Notes: generated by a model not told the origin, from the sequence alone. A DNA stretch of 64,000 nt from CAVSWT01 sp963731745 (GCA_963731745.1 CAVSWT010000010.1:124001-188000); one strand, 5' to 3'. Shown: positions 1 to 9,982, numbered from the stretch's first letter. Translations and numbers: made by a program.

Positions 1-1075
1 CGTCAACTGCCTTAACGATTTCATCTTTAACATATTGTAAATCATCTTTATTTATTAATACTGCTTGAATTGTAATTAAATTTGGGTCGCGTGAATCACC
101 TGCACCGCCGTACAAATTACGAACTTTTTGTTCGTCAATGACTAACTTTTTATATAATGCAGAATTTGGAGAAAATAAAATTGTACTCATAATATCCAAA
201 GCCGGCATATCAATATTAGTATCGCTGAATGCAGGTCCTTTATAATTTAAACTTAAAACTGGCGGAAAATTTGCATCCTGAATATGAGCAAATCTTATTT
301 CTTTTTGTTTTGGTTCCGTTGGAATATCTGCAACGTAATTACCACGTTCCCAATCACCAAAATATTTTTTAGCAAGCGCTACTACTTTATCATGCGTAAC
401 ATCGCCTACCACAACTATAGTAGCATACTCAGGCCGATAAAATCTTTTGAAGAATTTTAAAGAATATTCGTACTGGTTAGGCATATCAACTATATCCTTA
501 AAAAATCCCATGGTAGTGTGTTTATAAGTATGTACGTCAAATGCTGTGTTGGCAATACTTTCGTAAAGCTGCTGGTAGGGGCTTGCATAGTTTTTTGTGT
601 ATTCTCCCTTAACGGCTCCTGCTTCAGTTTTAAAATCGTGTTCTGAATAATGCAGGTTTTTAAATCTATCTGATTCAATGGCAAACATTGTCTCGAGCAT
701 AGCTGAATTGCCTGTCATGTGGTAGATAGTTCTATCATTAGATGTATTTGCATTTGCACCAGCGCCAGTTGATTTCAATATCTCATTGTATTTCTCACGA
801 GGGTATTTATCTGTTCCTCGAAACATCATATGTTCAAAAAAATGAGCGAATCCGGTTACACCTTTTTCAACTTCATTGCGGGAACCTACTCTCTCAACAA
901 TATAAAATGCAGCAAGTCCAGGACTGTCGAAGTTAACAGATACTACGTTTAATCCATTTTCCAATTTTGTTTGTTCAATTGGGTAGGGAAGTATTTTATT
1001 ATCATTTACCGGCATAATTATTCCACAGCACATGATAACTGTTATTATAGAAAAAGAAATTATTTTGAATCTCAA
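1..1075 (-). CDS. M16 family zinc metallopeptidase (partial, C-terminus off the window)
   Basis: The frame is open from a TTG at 1075 to the left edge (358 residues) with no stop. The TTG is preceded by a good GGAGG ribosome site. Residues 1-22 look like a signal peptide. The inverted zinc motif HFFEH lies at residues 78-82, and an EAGAVKGEY stretch about 75 residues later supplies the expected glutamate ligand of pitrilysin-type peptidases. The protein is therefore predicted to be an exported insulinase-like peptidase. Bacteroidota relatives often have a second, inactive M16 gene next to the active one, which would lie outside this window. The family call is firm; the substrate is unknown. 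Confidence 0.9.
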   Translation of the reverse strand, partial: MRFKIISFSIITVIMCCGIIMPVNDNKILPYPIEQTKLENGLNVVSVNFDSPGLAAFYIVERVGSRNEVEKGVTGFAHFFEHMMFRGTDKYPREKYNEILKSTGAGANANTSNDRTIYHMTGNSAMLETMFAIESDRFKNLHYSEHDFKTEAGAVKGEYTKNYASPYQQLYESIANTAFDVHTYKHTTMGFFKDIVDMPNQYEYSLKFFKRFYRPEYATIVVVGDVTHDKVVALAKKYFGDWERGNYVADIPTEPKQKEIRFAHIQDANFPPVLSLNYKGPAFSDTNIDMPALDIMSTILFSPNSALYKKLVIDEQKVRNLYGGAGDSRDPNLITIQAVLINKDDLQYVKDEIVKAVD

Positions 1076-1280
1076 AATTTTCCTCCATTATTTTATGTAA
1101 TACAATTTAAGTCTTAATGTTAAAATTTAAGAAATCGACAAATTCTATATTTCAATTTATTGATAAACGCAAAATAAGTGTGTTTACCGGTAATTCCCAA
1201 TCGAAATTGTGTTTAATGTTACGCAAATATTGATATATTTATCGAGTTAATTTATAAATAAAATTAGTGGTATTTAGAAA

Positions 1281-1991
1281 TTGTATAAATTCTATTTTAG
1301 TTCAATAATTATTTTAATCTTCATTTCTGCTATTTCTATTTTTCCTCAAAATCCAGTAAAAAATAAATATGGATTGAGTGTTATTAATGATGTTTCTGAT
1401 TATGAAAAATTGATTGAAAAGGACAGCACTGAAAGATTAGTAAACCTCGAAAAGTTAATACCTGATATAAAATTAGAAATCAAGTATTCTACGGATGATA
1501 ATTTTTTAGGTAAGAGCGTTTATGATACGGCAATGGCATTTTTAAGATTGCCTGCAGCTTATGCATTGCGAGATGTTCAAAAGGAATTGGAGAAAAGCAA
1601 TGTTGGTATTAAAATTTTTGATGCTTATAGGCCTTATTCCGTAACAGTTAAATTTTATGAAAATTATAAGGACACAACTTTTGTGGCGTCAGCTTGGCGC
1701 GGCAGCCGGCATAACAGAGGCTGTGCTGTTGACCTAACTTTGGTTGATCTAAATAGCGGAAAAGAATTAGCAATGCCTACAGGTTTTGATGATTTTACTG
1801 AAAAAGCCTATTCAAATTATAATAATTTACCTGATGAGATCATTTCAAATAGGACTAAGCTAATATCCATTATGGAAAAACATGGTTTTAAAAACTACCC
1901 GTATGAATGGTGGCATTTTGATTTTGAAGGCTGGAAAAATTTTGAGCTGCTCGATTTAAATTTCAAACAATTGTCATCTTTAAAAAAATAA
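1281..1991 (+). CDS. D-alanyl-D-alanine dipeptidase (VanX/DdpX family, M15D)
   Basis: The 236-residue protein starts with TTG and has an N-terminal hydrophobic signal segment (residues 4-20). It shows the VanX signature: DAYRP with R117, SRHNRGCAVD giving zinc ligands H144 and D151, and EWWHF giving catalytic E209 and ligand H212. These residues match zinc D-Ala-D-Ala dipeptidases, which release D-alanine from cell-wall dipeptides. The signal peptide suggests a periplasmic recycling role rather than vancomycin resistance; there is no vanH or vanA neighbour. It is transcribed away from the M16 gene across about 200 bp. Confidence 0.92.
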   Translation: MYKFYFSSIIILIFISAISIFPQNPVKNKYGLSVINDVSDYEKLIEKDSTERLVNLEKLIPDIKLEIKYSTDDNFLGKSVYDTAMAFLRLPAAYALRDVQKELEKSNVGIKIFDAYRPYSVTVKFYENYKDTTFVASAWRGSRHNRGCAVDLTLVDLNSGKELAMPTGFDDFTEKAYSNYNNLPDEIISNRTKLISIMEKHGFKNYPYEWWHFDFEGWKNFELLDLNFKQLSSLKK

Positions 1992-2054
1992 TTTATTTTC
2001 TAATATTTCCATTGGCGACTTACGATAATTTTATAAAAGAATAGGAGCAGTTTA

Positions 2055-2558
2055 ATGTCTAAGACTAGAGAAATACTAAGTAACAAAGCAAAAGAAGTTC
2101 AAAAATTAAAAGAGTCTCTTGAAAATGAATCACCAAATATTATTCAGGATGAAAAACCTTTAAAATCAACTGTTAATAAAGACGGTAAAGAAGTTTTAGT
2201 CTTCAAAGACCCTTTGTATTCAAGGGAAAGAAGAAGTACAGTTACTTATTCTGTTTTTAATGGAAAATGGGAATTTGAAAACATTGATAATATGGATGAA
2301 CATGACAGTGAAAAATGCGCCGTCAAATTTACTCCCGTTAGAGATAATTCAAACATAACTGTTTCATTCAAGTCTCTTAAAGATAGAATTGAGTTTATGG
2401 ATTCGATATATGCAGATAATGAATTGAAGCAGGTTGGGGGAGGAATGAGTCTTGAGAACTTAGCAAATTCCAAAGTCTTAAAAACAACCGGCGGAATTAT
2501 CGGACTATCTGTTTTAGGTTATGGATTGTATAAATTATTGAAAGGGAAAGAAGATTAA
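2055..2558 (+). CDS. Hypothetical protein with C-terminal membrane segment
   Basis: This 167-residue protein matches no family I recognise. An AGGAG ribosome site precedes the ATG. The first 40 residues are charged and probably helical. The middle (about 45-125) is polar and soluble-looking. The C-terminus (about 140-162) contains a glycine-rich hydrophobic stretch ending in a lysine-rich tail, which could be a single tail anchor. It follows the VanX-type gene by 63 bp and may share its transcript. No function is proposed. Confidence 0.7.
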   Translation: MSKTREILSNKAKEVQKLKESLENESPNIIQDEKPLKSTVNKDGKEVLVFKDPLYSRERRSTVTYSVFNGKWEFENIDNMDEHDSEKCAVKFTPVRDNSNITVSFKSLKDRIEFMDSIYADNELKQVGGGMSLENLANSKVLKTTGGIIGLSVLGYGLYKLLKGKED

Positions 2559-2596
2559 AAAATACACAAGTTGTTTTTATTTAATTTTTAACAAAA

Positions 2597-3124
2597 TTAT
2601 TTGAGCTGAGAAGCAATTTTAAAAACTTCATCAGCGTGAGTATCAATATTTTTAACCTCTATAATTTTTGCAATTTTACCTTTCTTATCAACTATGAATG
2701 TAACTCTTTTTGCTTTTCCATCATCATTTAGCACGCCATACTCTTTTGTAACCACTTTGTTTTGATCAGAGAGCAAAGGAAAATCTAAATGATAATCAGC
2801 CACAAATTTATCAATCGCCGCAGTGGAATCCACAGAAATACCAAAAACTTTAATTCCATTTTCTTTAAATTTTTTCAAGCCATCTCTGATGCCGCACGCT
2901 TCTTTAGTACAGCCCGGTGTACCGGCTTTTGGGTAAAAATAAATTACAACAGGCGATTTATCTTCATAATTTGATAATGTATAAGTATTGCCAAATGCAT
3001 CTTCCAAAGTAAAATCGGGAGCGTTCATTCCTTCTTTTAAACTATCTTTTGCTAAAAGAGAGATTGTTATTAGAAATAAAAAACTAACTACAACTTTCAC
3101 ATTAATTTTATGGTTCATCATCAT
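2597..3124 (-). CDS. Peroxiredoxin, PrxQ/Bcp subfamily, exported
   Basis: This is an AhpC/TSA-type thiol peroxidase of 175 residues. The peroxidatic motif PGCTKEAC gives C72 and, five residues on, the resolving C77, the arrangement of atypical 2-Cys PrxQ enzymes that reduce peroxides with thioredoxin. Residues 1-25 form a hydrophobic signal segment, so it probably acts in the periplasm; most Bcp proteins are cytoplasmic. It sits 1 bp downstream of purB and ends the plsY-htrA-purB-prxQ run. The start used may be internal to several tandem ATGs. Confidence 0.9.
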   Translation of the reverse strand: MMMNHKINVKVVVSFLFLITISLLAKDSLKEGMNAPDFTLEDAFGNTYTLSNYEDKSPVVIYFYPKAGTPGCTKEACGIRDGLKKFKENGIKVFGISVDSTAAIDKFVADYHLDFPLLSDQNKVVTKEYGVLNDDGKAKRVTFIVDKKGKIAKIIEVKNIDTHADEVFKIASQLK

Positions 3125-3125
3125 C

Positions 3126-4426
3126 CTAATTTTTATTTACTGTTCGACTAAAAATATAATCAACATTCCGCAGCATTTTTGTATTGTCAAAAATATCTTC
3201 TATTTCTTTATCTGATAAATATTTTTTTACTTCTTCTGATTTCTTTAATTCGTCTTTTAAATTTTTATTTTCATCCGCCCAAACATTCATGGCAGAAGTT
3301 TGAACTAACTTATATGCATCTTCCCGCGATATACCTTTATTAACAAGTTTAAGCAGAACAGTTTGGGAAAAAACTAAACCTCTGGTAATATTAAGATTCT
3401 TAATCATATTTTCCGGATAAATAATTAGATTCTCCATGAGCTTAGTCACAAGATCAAGCATATAATCTAAAGCAATACAGCTGTCCGGCACAACTATCCG
3501 CTCTACTGATGAGTGTGAAATATCTCGTTCATGCCACAATGCCACATCTTCAATAGCTGCAACTGAATTGCCTCTAAGCAATCTTGCTAGTCCGGTAATT
3601 CTTTCACTAACAATTGGATTTCTTTTATGAGGCATTGCAGATGATCCTTTTTGTCCTTTTGAAAAATATTCTTCAGCCTCTAAAACTTCGGTCCGCTGAA
3701 GGTGGCGAACTTCAATTGCAATTTTTTCTAGTGAAGCTCCGATTACAGCTAATGTAGTCAAATACTCCGCATGCCTGTCTCTTTGAATTACTTGAGTTGA
3801 AACCGGTGCGGGTTGTAATCCCATTTTTTCGCAAACATATTCTTCCACTTTGGGAGATAAATGTTCAAAAGTTCCTACAGCACCTGATATTTGCCCAACG
3901 CTGATTGTTTCAATTGCATTTTTAAGCCTTGTAATATTTCTTTTACATTCTTCAAACCAAAGAGCGAATTTTAATCCCATAGTTGTTGGTTCAGCATGAA
4001 TACCGTGCGATCTACCAACACAAATTGTATTTTTATTTTCGATGGCTTTTCTTTTAAAATTTCTTTTAAGTCATTTAATCTTTTTAATAGTAGTTCGCCT
4101 GCAGATTTCATTTGGAAGGAGAGAGTTGTATCGAGTATATCGGAAGAAGTCATTCCATAATGAATATGTCTCGACTCCGGGCCAACATATTCTGCTACGT
4201 TTGTTAAAAATGCAATAACATCATGCTTAGTAGTTTCTTCGATCTCCAAAATTCTTTTCACATCAAATTTTGCTTTTTCTTTAATTACATTAACGTCTTC
4301 TTTAGGTATATCGCCGAATTCACTTCTTGCTTCGCAGGCCAGAATTTCAATTTGCAGCCATGTTTTAAATTTAAATTCATCTTCAAAAATTCTTCCCATT
4401 TCGGGAAGCGTATACCTGTCAATCAT
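3126..4426 (-). CDS. purB: Adenylosuccinate lyase, interrupted by a frameshift
   Basis: PurB performs two fumarate-releasing steps of purine synthesis (SAICAR to AICAR and adenylosuccinate to AMP). The N-terminal 130 or so residues, with MIDRYTLPEMGRIF and the HYGMTSSDILDT signature, lie in one frame. The rest, including SHGIHAEPTTMGLKFA and the SSAMPHKRNP signature loop, lies in another. The frames would join as LKEKAIENKNT if one A were added to the run at 4047-4050. The restored protein would be about 433 residues, normal for the family. It overlaps htrA by 8 bp. Because purB is normally essential, a sequencing or assembly deletion is the likeliest explanation. Confidence 0.9.
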
Positions 4427-5609
4427 TTGTTTTCTCCAGGGTCATATTTTTTGTTAATGTTTTGTTATCTCTTATGATCTCAACAGAAACTGTTTGGCCA
4501 GTTCTAAATTCTTGAAATACTCCAACCAATGTTTGTTCATTATTGATAACGAAATTATCTATTTTAGTTATAATATCGCCTGTCTTTAAACCTGCTTTTG
4601 CAGCGGGTGAGTTACGAAGAACTTGTGTTACAATTACGCCTCTTAGATTGTCGAGGTTGTAATATTTAGCGATACCTTCATCAATTGATTGAATACGTAA
4701 ACCAATGCTGAAGTCACGGTTAACTTTTCCATTTTCTTTTAGTTCCGAAACTATTTTTTTTATTTTATTTACTGGAATTGCAAATCCCAAACCTATGCTT
4801 CCTTGAGCTCCATTTGCGGTGTAAATTAACGTATTCATTCCTATAACTTCACCAAGACTATTAACCAAAGGTCCGCCGCTGTTGCCGCCGTTTATTGCAG
4901 CATCAGTCTGTATCATATTTAAATAATATCTATCATTAATGGGTTCCAGGTTCATACCAGTTGCGCTGACAACTCCGACTGTAACGGTAGGATGGTCATT
5001 TACTTCAAACAAGCCGAAAGGATTTCCTAAGGCAATAACCCATTCGCCAATCATTATATCATCTGAATTTCCAAGCTTAACAAATGGAAGATTAGTTTCA
5101 TCGATTTTCAATAAACAGATATCGGAAGTTCTATCATCTCCTATAACTTTTGCTTGATAATGTTTGCCGTTAGTCATCGTTATCGTAATTTCAGATGCAT
5201 TACCAGCAACATGATCATTCGTGATGATAAAACCGTCCGGAGAAATTATATAACCGGAACCAAGGCTTTTAACTTTTTGATTATAGGTACGCCCCCCAAA
5301 AAATTGTCTGAAAAACGGGTCATCAAAAAATGGATTAACGGGCTCCTGGTATTGTCTAATCTCGGTGACGTTAATACCCACCACAGCCGGGCTTACCAAC
5401 TTTACAGTTTCAGTTATAACATTGTCTCTTGATTTTGTTATGTCATTATTTAAAACTTGTTTTTGCTGAGCTGCAGTGAGTTTTAAGCTGTTACCGCTTG
5501 AATCATAAAAAGCTGGTTCGATTTTTTTCTCATTTAAAATATAAACTCCCCCAACAACGGTAATCATAAAAATTAAGATGCTAGTTAAGATAATTGATTT
5601 TTTATTCAT
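4419..5609 (-). CDS. DegP/HtrA-family periplasmic serine protease
   Basis: The 396-residue protein has an N-terminal membrane anchor or signal segment (residues 5-25). A trypsin-like domain follows with catalytic H133 (TNDHV), D163 (TSDICLLK) and S244 (GGNSGGPL), then one PDZ domain (about 300-390). A single PDZ and an uncleaved-looking anchor resemble DegS more than two-PDZ DegP. It would degrade or sense misfolded envelope proteins. It overlaps plsY upstream and purB downstream by 8 bp each, indicating a tight operon. Confidence 0.94.
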   Translation of the reverse strand: MNKKSIILTSILIFMITVVGGVYILNEKKIEPAFYDSSGNSLKLTAAQQKQVLNNDITKSRDNVITETVKLVSPAVVGINVTEIRQYQEPVNPFFDDPFFRQFFGGRTYNQKVKSLGSGYIISPDGFIITNDHVAGNASEITITMTNGKHYQAKVIGDDRTSDICLLKIDETNLPFVKLGNSDDIMIGEWVIALGNPFGLFEVNDHPTVTVGVVSATGMNLEPINDRYYLNMIQTDAAINGGNSGGPLVNSLGEVIGMNTLIYTANGAQGSIGLGFAIPVNKIKKIVSELKENGKVNRDFSIGLRIQSIDEGIAKYYNLDNLRGVIVTQVLRNSPAAKAGLKTGDIITKIDNFVINNEQTLVGVFQEFRTGQTVSVEIIRDNKTLTKNMTLEKTND

Positions 5610-6240
5610 GATTAATTCCTTTTTTTCTGAGGCTGTTTTTATCGATGATTTCTTTTAAAGGATCAATATGTTTAATAAAGATAATGAGTAATAAAGCTGT
5701 AGTAAAAAATACTAATATAGAATAGGACTCTGCTGTAGGGAAGGTATATTTAATCGCAATCTTTAGAGAAGAAAAAACAATTAGCAGTGACATTCCATTT
5801 GACCAAATATTTGCAATAAGAATGTCCTTGGTTTTAAGATAAATTACTACCCACAAAAGCGCCCAAGCCGCTAATACAAAGGGAAATAAAATTGCAACCC
5901 CGCCGGCAGCAGTTGCCAAACCACGACCGCCTTTAAATTTAAGCCAAGGATTAAAGCAGTGACTTAATACTGCAAACACTAACGCTAACGCGGGAAAACT
6001 GAATTCTCCAGGAAATATTAATTTCATTATTATTACACTTAGTATTCCTTTAAGCGCATCTATTATGAAGACCAGAATACCTATGAATTTGGAATTGGTT
6101 ACTTCATAGGAATTCATTGCGCCTACATTGCCGGTACCAGTTTCGGTAATGTTAATGTTTTTAGTTTTTTTTAAAATTAAATATGCGGTTGGAAAAGAAC
6201 CAAATAAATACCCTATAACCAGGCTTATTAAATATTCCAT
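5602..6240 (-). CDS. plsY: Acyl-phosphate:glycerol-3-phosphate acyltransferase PlsY
   Basis: PlsY transfers an acyl group from acyl-phosphate to glycerol-3-phosphate, the first step of phospholipid synthesis, in the inner membrane. The 212-residue protein shows the three conserved family motifs: GSFPTAYL near the N-terminus, GTGNVGAMNS, and FKGGRGLATAAG with surrounding hydrophobic helices. Length and topology fit the family. It is the first gene of the reverse-strand operon and overlaps htrA by 8 bp. Confidence 0.95.
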   Translation of the reverse strand: MEYLISLVIGYLFGSFPTAYLILKKTKNINITETGTGNVGAMNSYEVTNSKFIGILVFIIDALKGILSVIIMKLIFPGEFSFPALALVFAVLSHCFNPWLKFKGGRGLATAAGGVAILFPFVLAAWALLWVVIYLKTKDILIANIWSNGMSLLIVFSSLKIAIKYTFPTAESYSILVFFTTALLLIIFIKHIDPLKEIIDKNSLRKKGINHE

Positions 6241-6449
6241 TGTGATAATTTTTTTATTTTATTTGCTTAAATTTAATAAAAATAAATTGCCTGTTAAAAA
6301 CTATTTAAATTTAATTATTTTCCCTAAGTGATTTCGAACTCACAGTTCATGCTATCATTTGACTATAAAAATTATTTTAAAAGTGAAATTAAAATTAGAT
6401 AAAATTTCATTTAACATTATTGTTCAATAAACTTACTTGAAAGGCAGAA

Positions 6450-6782
6450 ATGGAAACATACTATAAACCGGAAGATCTCCCAAAATTTTCAACAATGGAA
6501 GAAGGCAACAAAGAATTATGGAAAAAATTTTCTAGCTGGTACTCAGCTGTGTTTGAAGAAGGTGCTTTATCTGAAAGAGAAAAAGCATTAATAGCATTGG
6601 GAGTAGCTCATGCGGTACAGTGCCCGTATTGTATTGATGCTTATACTCAAGAGTGTTTACAAAAAGGTTCCAACCTGGAGCAAATGACTGAAGCTGTACA
6701 CGTTGCAAGCGCAATTAGAGGCGGCGCATCACTTGTTCATGGAGTTCAAATGAAAAATGTGAATTCAAAGTTAGGTATGTAA
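6450..6782 (+). CDS. Arsenosugar biosynthesis-associated AhpD/CMD-like protein
   Basis: This 110-residue carboxymuconolactone-decarboxylase-fold protein has the redox pair C58 and C61 in HAVQCPYC, as in AhpD-type peroxidase-like proteins. Its N-terminus and its position 27 bp upstream of the ArsS radical SAM gene match the family annotated as peroxidase-like and associated with arsenosugar biosynthesis. The enzymatic role of this partner is not established. A GAAAGG ribosome site precedes the ATG. Confidence 0.85.
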   Translation: METYYKPEDLPKFSTMEEGNKELWKKFSSWYSAVFEEGALSEREKALIALGVAHAVQCPYCIDAYTQECLQKGSNLEQMTEAVHVASAIRGGASLVHGVQMKNVNSKLGM

Positions 6783-6809
6783 AATTTTACATTATAAAAA
6801 AGGATAAGA

Positions 6810-7853
6810 ATGGAAAGTCGTCATAAAAGTATGAAAGCTTTTGGAGAATTACTTGCAAATGCTAATGAACAATTAAAGGTTTTAGATCAGCCAAGCAAAC
6901 TTCCTTCATTTGATTCTAAATATGAATCTATTGGAATTGGGCCACTAAAATCTGACACGATTGAAATATTTCAAATAAATATCGGGAAGATGTGCAATCA
7001 AGTTTGCAAGCACTGTCATGTTGACGCCGGGCCTGATAGAAAAGAGATAATGACAAAAGAAACTATGCAGATGTGTGTTGATATTTTGAAAAATTATGAA
7101 ATACCTATTGTTGATTTAACAGGCGGTGCTCCAGAATTAAATCCAAATTTTTTATGGTTTGCTGAGGAAATCAAAGGCTTGAATCGGCATATAATTGTAA
7201 GATCAAATTTAACTATACTTGTTTCAAATGGATTTGAAGCATACCCAAAATTTATGGCGAATAATGAAATTGAAATTATTTCATCATTACCGTATTACAC
7301 AAAAAGTAATACTGATAGGCAAAGGGGAGAAGGAGTTTTTGAAAAATCAATCCAGGCAATTAGAATTTTAAATGAACTAGGTTATGGGAGAACAGAAAAG
7401 CTAAAATTCAATCTTGTGTATAATCCGGTTGGAGCTTTTTTACCGCCAAAACAAGAAGCGCTTGAAAAGGATTATAAGCGGGAATTATTGAATAAGCATG
7501 GTATTGTATTTAATAATCTTTATACAATAACTAATATGCCTATCAGTAGATATCTGGACTACTTGATTGCCTCTGGAAATTATGAAGGTTATATGGATAA
7601 ATTAATAAATGCGTTTAATCCTTCAGCAGCCAGAAATGTAATGTGTAAAAATACAATTTCAGTCGGGTGGGACGGCAGAATTTACGATTGCGATTTTAAT
7701 CAGATGCTCGAGCTGCCAGTGGATCATGGGACACCTGCACATTTAAGAGATTTCAATTTTAACAAATTAGAAAAACGACTGATAGTTACTAAACAGCATT
7801 GTTTTGGATGTACTGCTGGAGCGGGTTCAAGCTGTGGTGGCGCGACAACTTAA
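6810..7853 (+). CDS. arsS: Arsenosugar biosynthesis radical SAM protein ArsS
   Basis: The 347-residue protein carries the radical SAM cluster motif at C62, C66 and C69 (CNQVCKHC) and the SAM-binding DLTGGAPELN stretch. Its C-terminal half is the DUF3641-type domain, with conserved cysteines including MCKNT, YDCDFN and a terminal CFGC...SSCGG. ArsS enzymes add the 5'-deoxyadenosyl group of SAM to dimethylarsinous acid to build arsenosugars. The CMD-like gene immediately upstream is the usual companion. No arsM methyltransferase is recognised in this window, so it would have to be elsewhere. Confidence 0.9.
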   Translation: MESRHKSMKAFGELLANANEQLKVLDQPSKLPSFDSKYESIGIGPLKSDTIEIFQINIGKMCNQVCKHCHVDAGPDRKEIMTKETMQMCVDILKNYEIPIVDLTGGAPELNPNFLWFAEEIKGLNRHIIVRSNLTILVSNGFEAYPKFMANNEIEIISSLPYYTKSNTDRQRGEGVFEKSIQAIRILNELGYGRTEKLKFNLVYNPVGAFLPPKQEALEKDYKRELLNKHGIVFNNLYTITNMPISRYLDYLIASGNYEGYMDKLINAFNPSAARNVMCKNTISVGWDGRIYDCDFNQMLELPVDHGTPAHLRDFNFNKLEKRLIVTKQHCFGCTAGAGSSCGGATT

Positions 7854-7934
7854 TATTTATCGAACGGGATTTTAAATTAATTAGAAAAGGTGAGCATCAA
7901 AAGTTATATTAAAAATAAGAAGCAATTTTTTTAG

Positions 7935-8008
7935 AGGCGCCGGTCGGATTCGAACCGACGAATAAAGGTTTTGCAGACCTTCGCCTTAGACCGCTTGGCT
8001 ACAGCGCC
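7935..8008 (-). tRNA. tRNA-Cys (anticodon GCA)
   Basis: The reverse strand folds as a 74-nt tRNA: acceptor stem GGCGCTG with CGGCGCC, a standard D arm, an anticodon loop reading CTGCAAA, and a T arm with GGTTCGAATCC. The anticodon GCA specifies cysteine. The 3' CCA is not encoded. Confidence 0.95.
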
Positions 8009-8098
8009 GTAATAACTTTTCAAAAAATCACTGAACTATAAAAACCTGCTCTTAAAGTATTTATTTAAAAAATCAAAATCCACTTTCGTGGACTTTTG

Positions 8099-8171
<73 letters not shown>

Positions 8172-8258
8172 ATTTAATCAATAACAACTATTAAAATTTG
8201 GGTTCGAAAATTTACTAATATTATTCAAAAAATCAAATTTGAGCTGAATTAATATTTT

Positions 8259-9878
8259 TTATTTCATCAAAACCATTTTCTTGGTTTTTACGAAATTTCC
8301 CGAAGATATTCTATAAAAATATATACCGCTGGGAAATGCCGAGGCATCAAATTTTACTTCGTATGTACCAGGTTCTTTTTCTTCATTAACCAGGTTTGCA
8401 ACTTCTTTTCCTAAAACATCATATACTTTAAGGTGAACTTCAGACAGTTTATTATTTGTCGCGCCATTTTGGGAATTGACGTTTAATGGAACAGAATATT
8501 TAATATTTGTAATAGGGTTAAACGGATTTGGATAATTTTGTTCGAGTTTAAACTCTTTCGGATAATCAGATTTATGGTCATCATTTACAAAAACCGTACT
8601 TGGAGTATAAATTACTACGTCATCTATTTGAAGTCCTGATCCTACTGGTGTATCAGAATCAGATATAAATTCAAAAATAATTCTGATTTTTTTACCCTTT
8701 AAAGATTTTAAATTTATTTTACCGGTGCTGTACGCACTTGAAAATAATGACCAAGTTGGAGGCGCATCGCTGTAAACATAATTATCGCCATTTGGGTCAT
8801 CATCAATATTACTTATGAACCTTCTGCTTGCTTCACCTTCAACTTGAATATATACGCCAAAAAAATCCACATCAGGAAAATCATTATTATCACTGAACGT
8901 TCCTCTTAAATCAAAATCAAAATAAATATCACTTACTAAAGGACTCAATAAAAAATATTTGGAGGTAAGACTATTTCTCATATTGGGCAAATACGTATTT
9001 GAATCTGTATTACAGCTTGCATAGCTTAAACTGTCAAAAGGATCAGTAACAGCGATTCTCCATAAATTACCTGTAACCGCTGCATTATTCTTGGGGGTTA
9101 ATCCTGCTGGTTCTCCTGAATTGCTGAATAAAGTTCCATTTGAACTTGTGATCAATATGTTGTCAATTTCCCATCCAAATAATGATGAATCATCTGGTGT
9201 TGAGTAACCGGGATCCGATGCAAATGCAAATCGTACCATAACTGTTTGGCCAGCATAAGCGGAAAGATCAAATGTAACCAGTGTCCATTCAGGAGAAGAA
9301 CCAGACCATCCAGGAATATTTAAGCCTTCATTATGTTCAAATCCAAAGCTATAAAGACTGGAACTAGTATAAGCAGGTGTTGGATTGGCTAACACATCCC
9401 ATGATGCACCATTGTCGCTTGAAATTCTTACATTCATTCCATCCCAACCATTATATCCTGCGGGTTCATCTCCGGGTGCTTCCACACTATAACGTTGATA
9501 AAAAGTTAATTGCTGTCCGGTACCGCTTAATGTGATTGGGTCTGTATCTAATACTTGATACCAGCTATTATCATATCCTCCATTAATACCGAAAGAAGTG
9601 TCTCTCGTTTGCCAGCTTTGGCCGGTTCCTTCGAACGCATTCCAGGTTGTTAAATTCCATTTAGTTCCTATGTCAGCTTCATCCTTTGGAACCCAGCTGT
9701 TAAAGCCGTTTTCCCATCCTTCATTTAGGAAATAAAAATCTGATATATTTAAAGGAGCTGAAATGCTATTTGCTGAACTGGCTTTTTTAATTTCTATTTT
9801 TTTTTCTGAACCGTAACTAAAGTTTAGACTTATAATAGAAAGGATAAAAATTGATAAAATAAAATTTTTTATTTTCAT
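8259..9878 (-). CDS. Secreted beta-rich protein with type IX sorting domain
   Basis: With the ATG at 9878 the protein has 539 residues and a clean signal peptide (KNFILSIFILSIISLNFSYG); an ATG 72 bp further upstream would bury it. Two jelly-roll-like regions resembling choice-of-anchor J or MAM-type adhesin domains (GWENGF..., then the GEPAGLTP... region) fill the body. No catalytic motif is visible. The last 80 residues are a T9SS type A sorting domain (LEQNYPNPFNPITNIKY ... VKTKKMVLMK). It is therefore expected to be exported through the outer membrane and anchored or released at the surface. Its binding target is unknown. Confidence 0.85.
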   Translation of the reverse strand: MKIKNFILSIFILSIISLNFSYGSEKKIEIKKASSANSISAPLNISDFYFLNEGWENGFNSWVPKDEADIGTKWNLTTWNAFEGTGQSWQTRDTSFGINGGYDNSWYQVLDTDPITLSGTGQQLTFYQRYSVEAPGDEPAGYNGWDGMNVRISSDNGASWDVLANPTPAYTSSSLYSFGFEHNEGLNIPGWSGSSPEWTLVTFDLSAYAGQTVMVRFAFASDPGYSTPDDSSLFGWEIDNILITSSNGTLFSNSGEPAGLTPKNNAAVTGNLWRIAVTDPFDSLSYASCNTDSNTYLPNMRNSLTSKYFLLSPLVSDIYFDFDLRGTFSDNNDFPDVDFFGVYIQVEGEASRRFISNIDDDPNGDNYVYSDAPPTWSLFSSAYSTGKINLKSLKGKKIRIIFEFISDSDTPVGSGLQIDDVVIYTPSTVFVNDDHKSDYPKEFKLEQNYPNPFNPITNIKYSVPLNVNSQNGATNNKLSEVHLKVYDVLGKEVANLVNEEKEPGTYEVKFDASAFPSGIYFYRISSGNFVKTKKMVLMK

Positions 9879-9982
9879 ATTTTTTCCGGAATTGAGTAAA
9901 TAATTAATGATTTTGAAAATGAAATAATAAATAATGTCTGCTAAAGTCAAATACTTAAAAATTAAATAAAAACTGGAATTAA

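Noticed and set aside
490..936. Short open frames on both strands at 490-684 and 742-936
   Set aside because: Both lie inside the M16 peptidase frame, which is open throughout and carries the catalytic motif.
6328..6343. GTGA-N8-TCAC hairpin with TTCGAA resembling a tRNA T arm, possible att site
   Set aside because: Only a 4-bp stem, and no acceptor or anticodon arms nearby. No integrase or transferred segment adjoins it.
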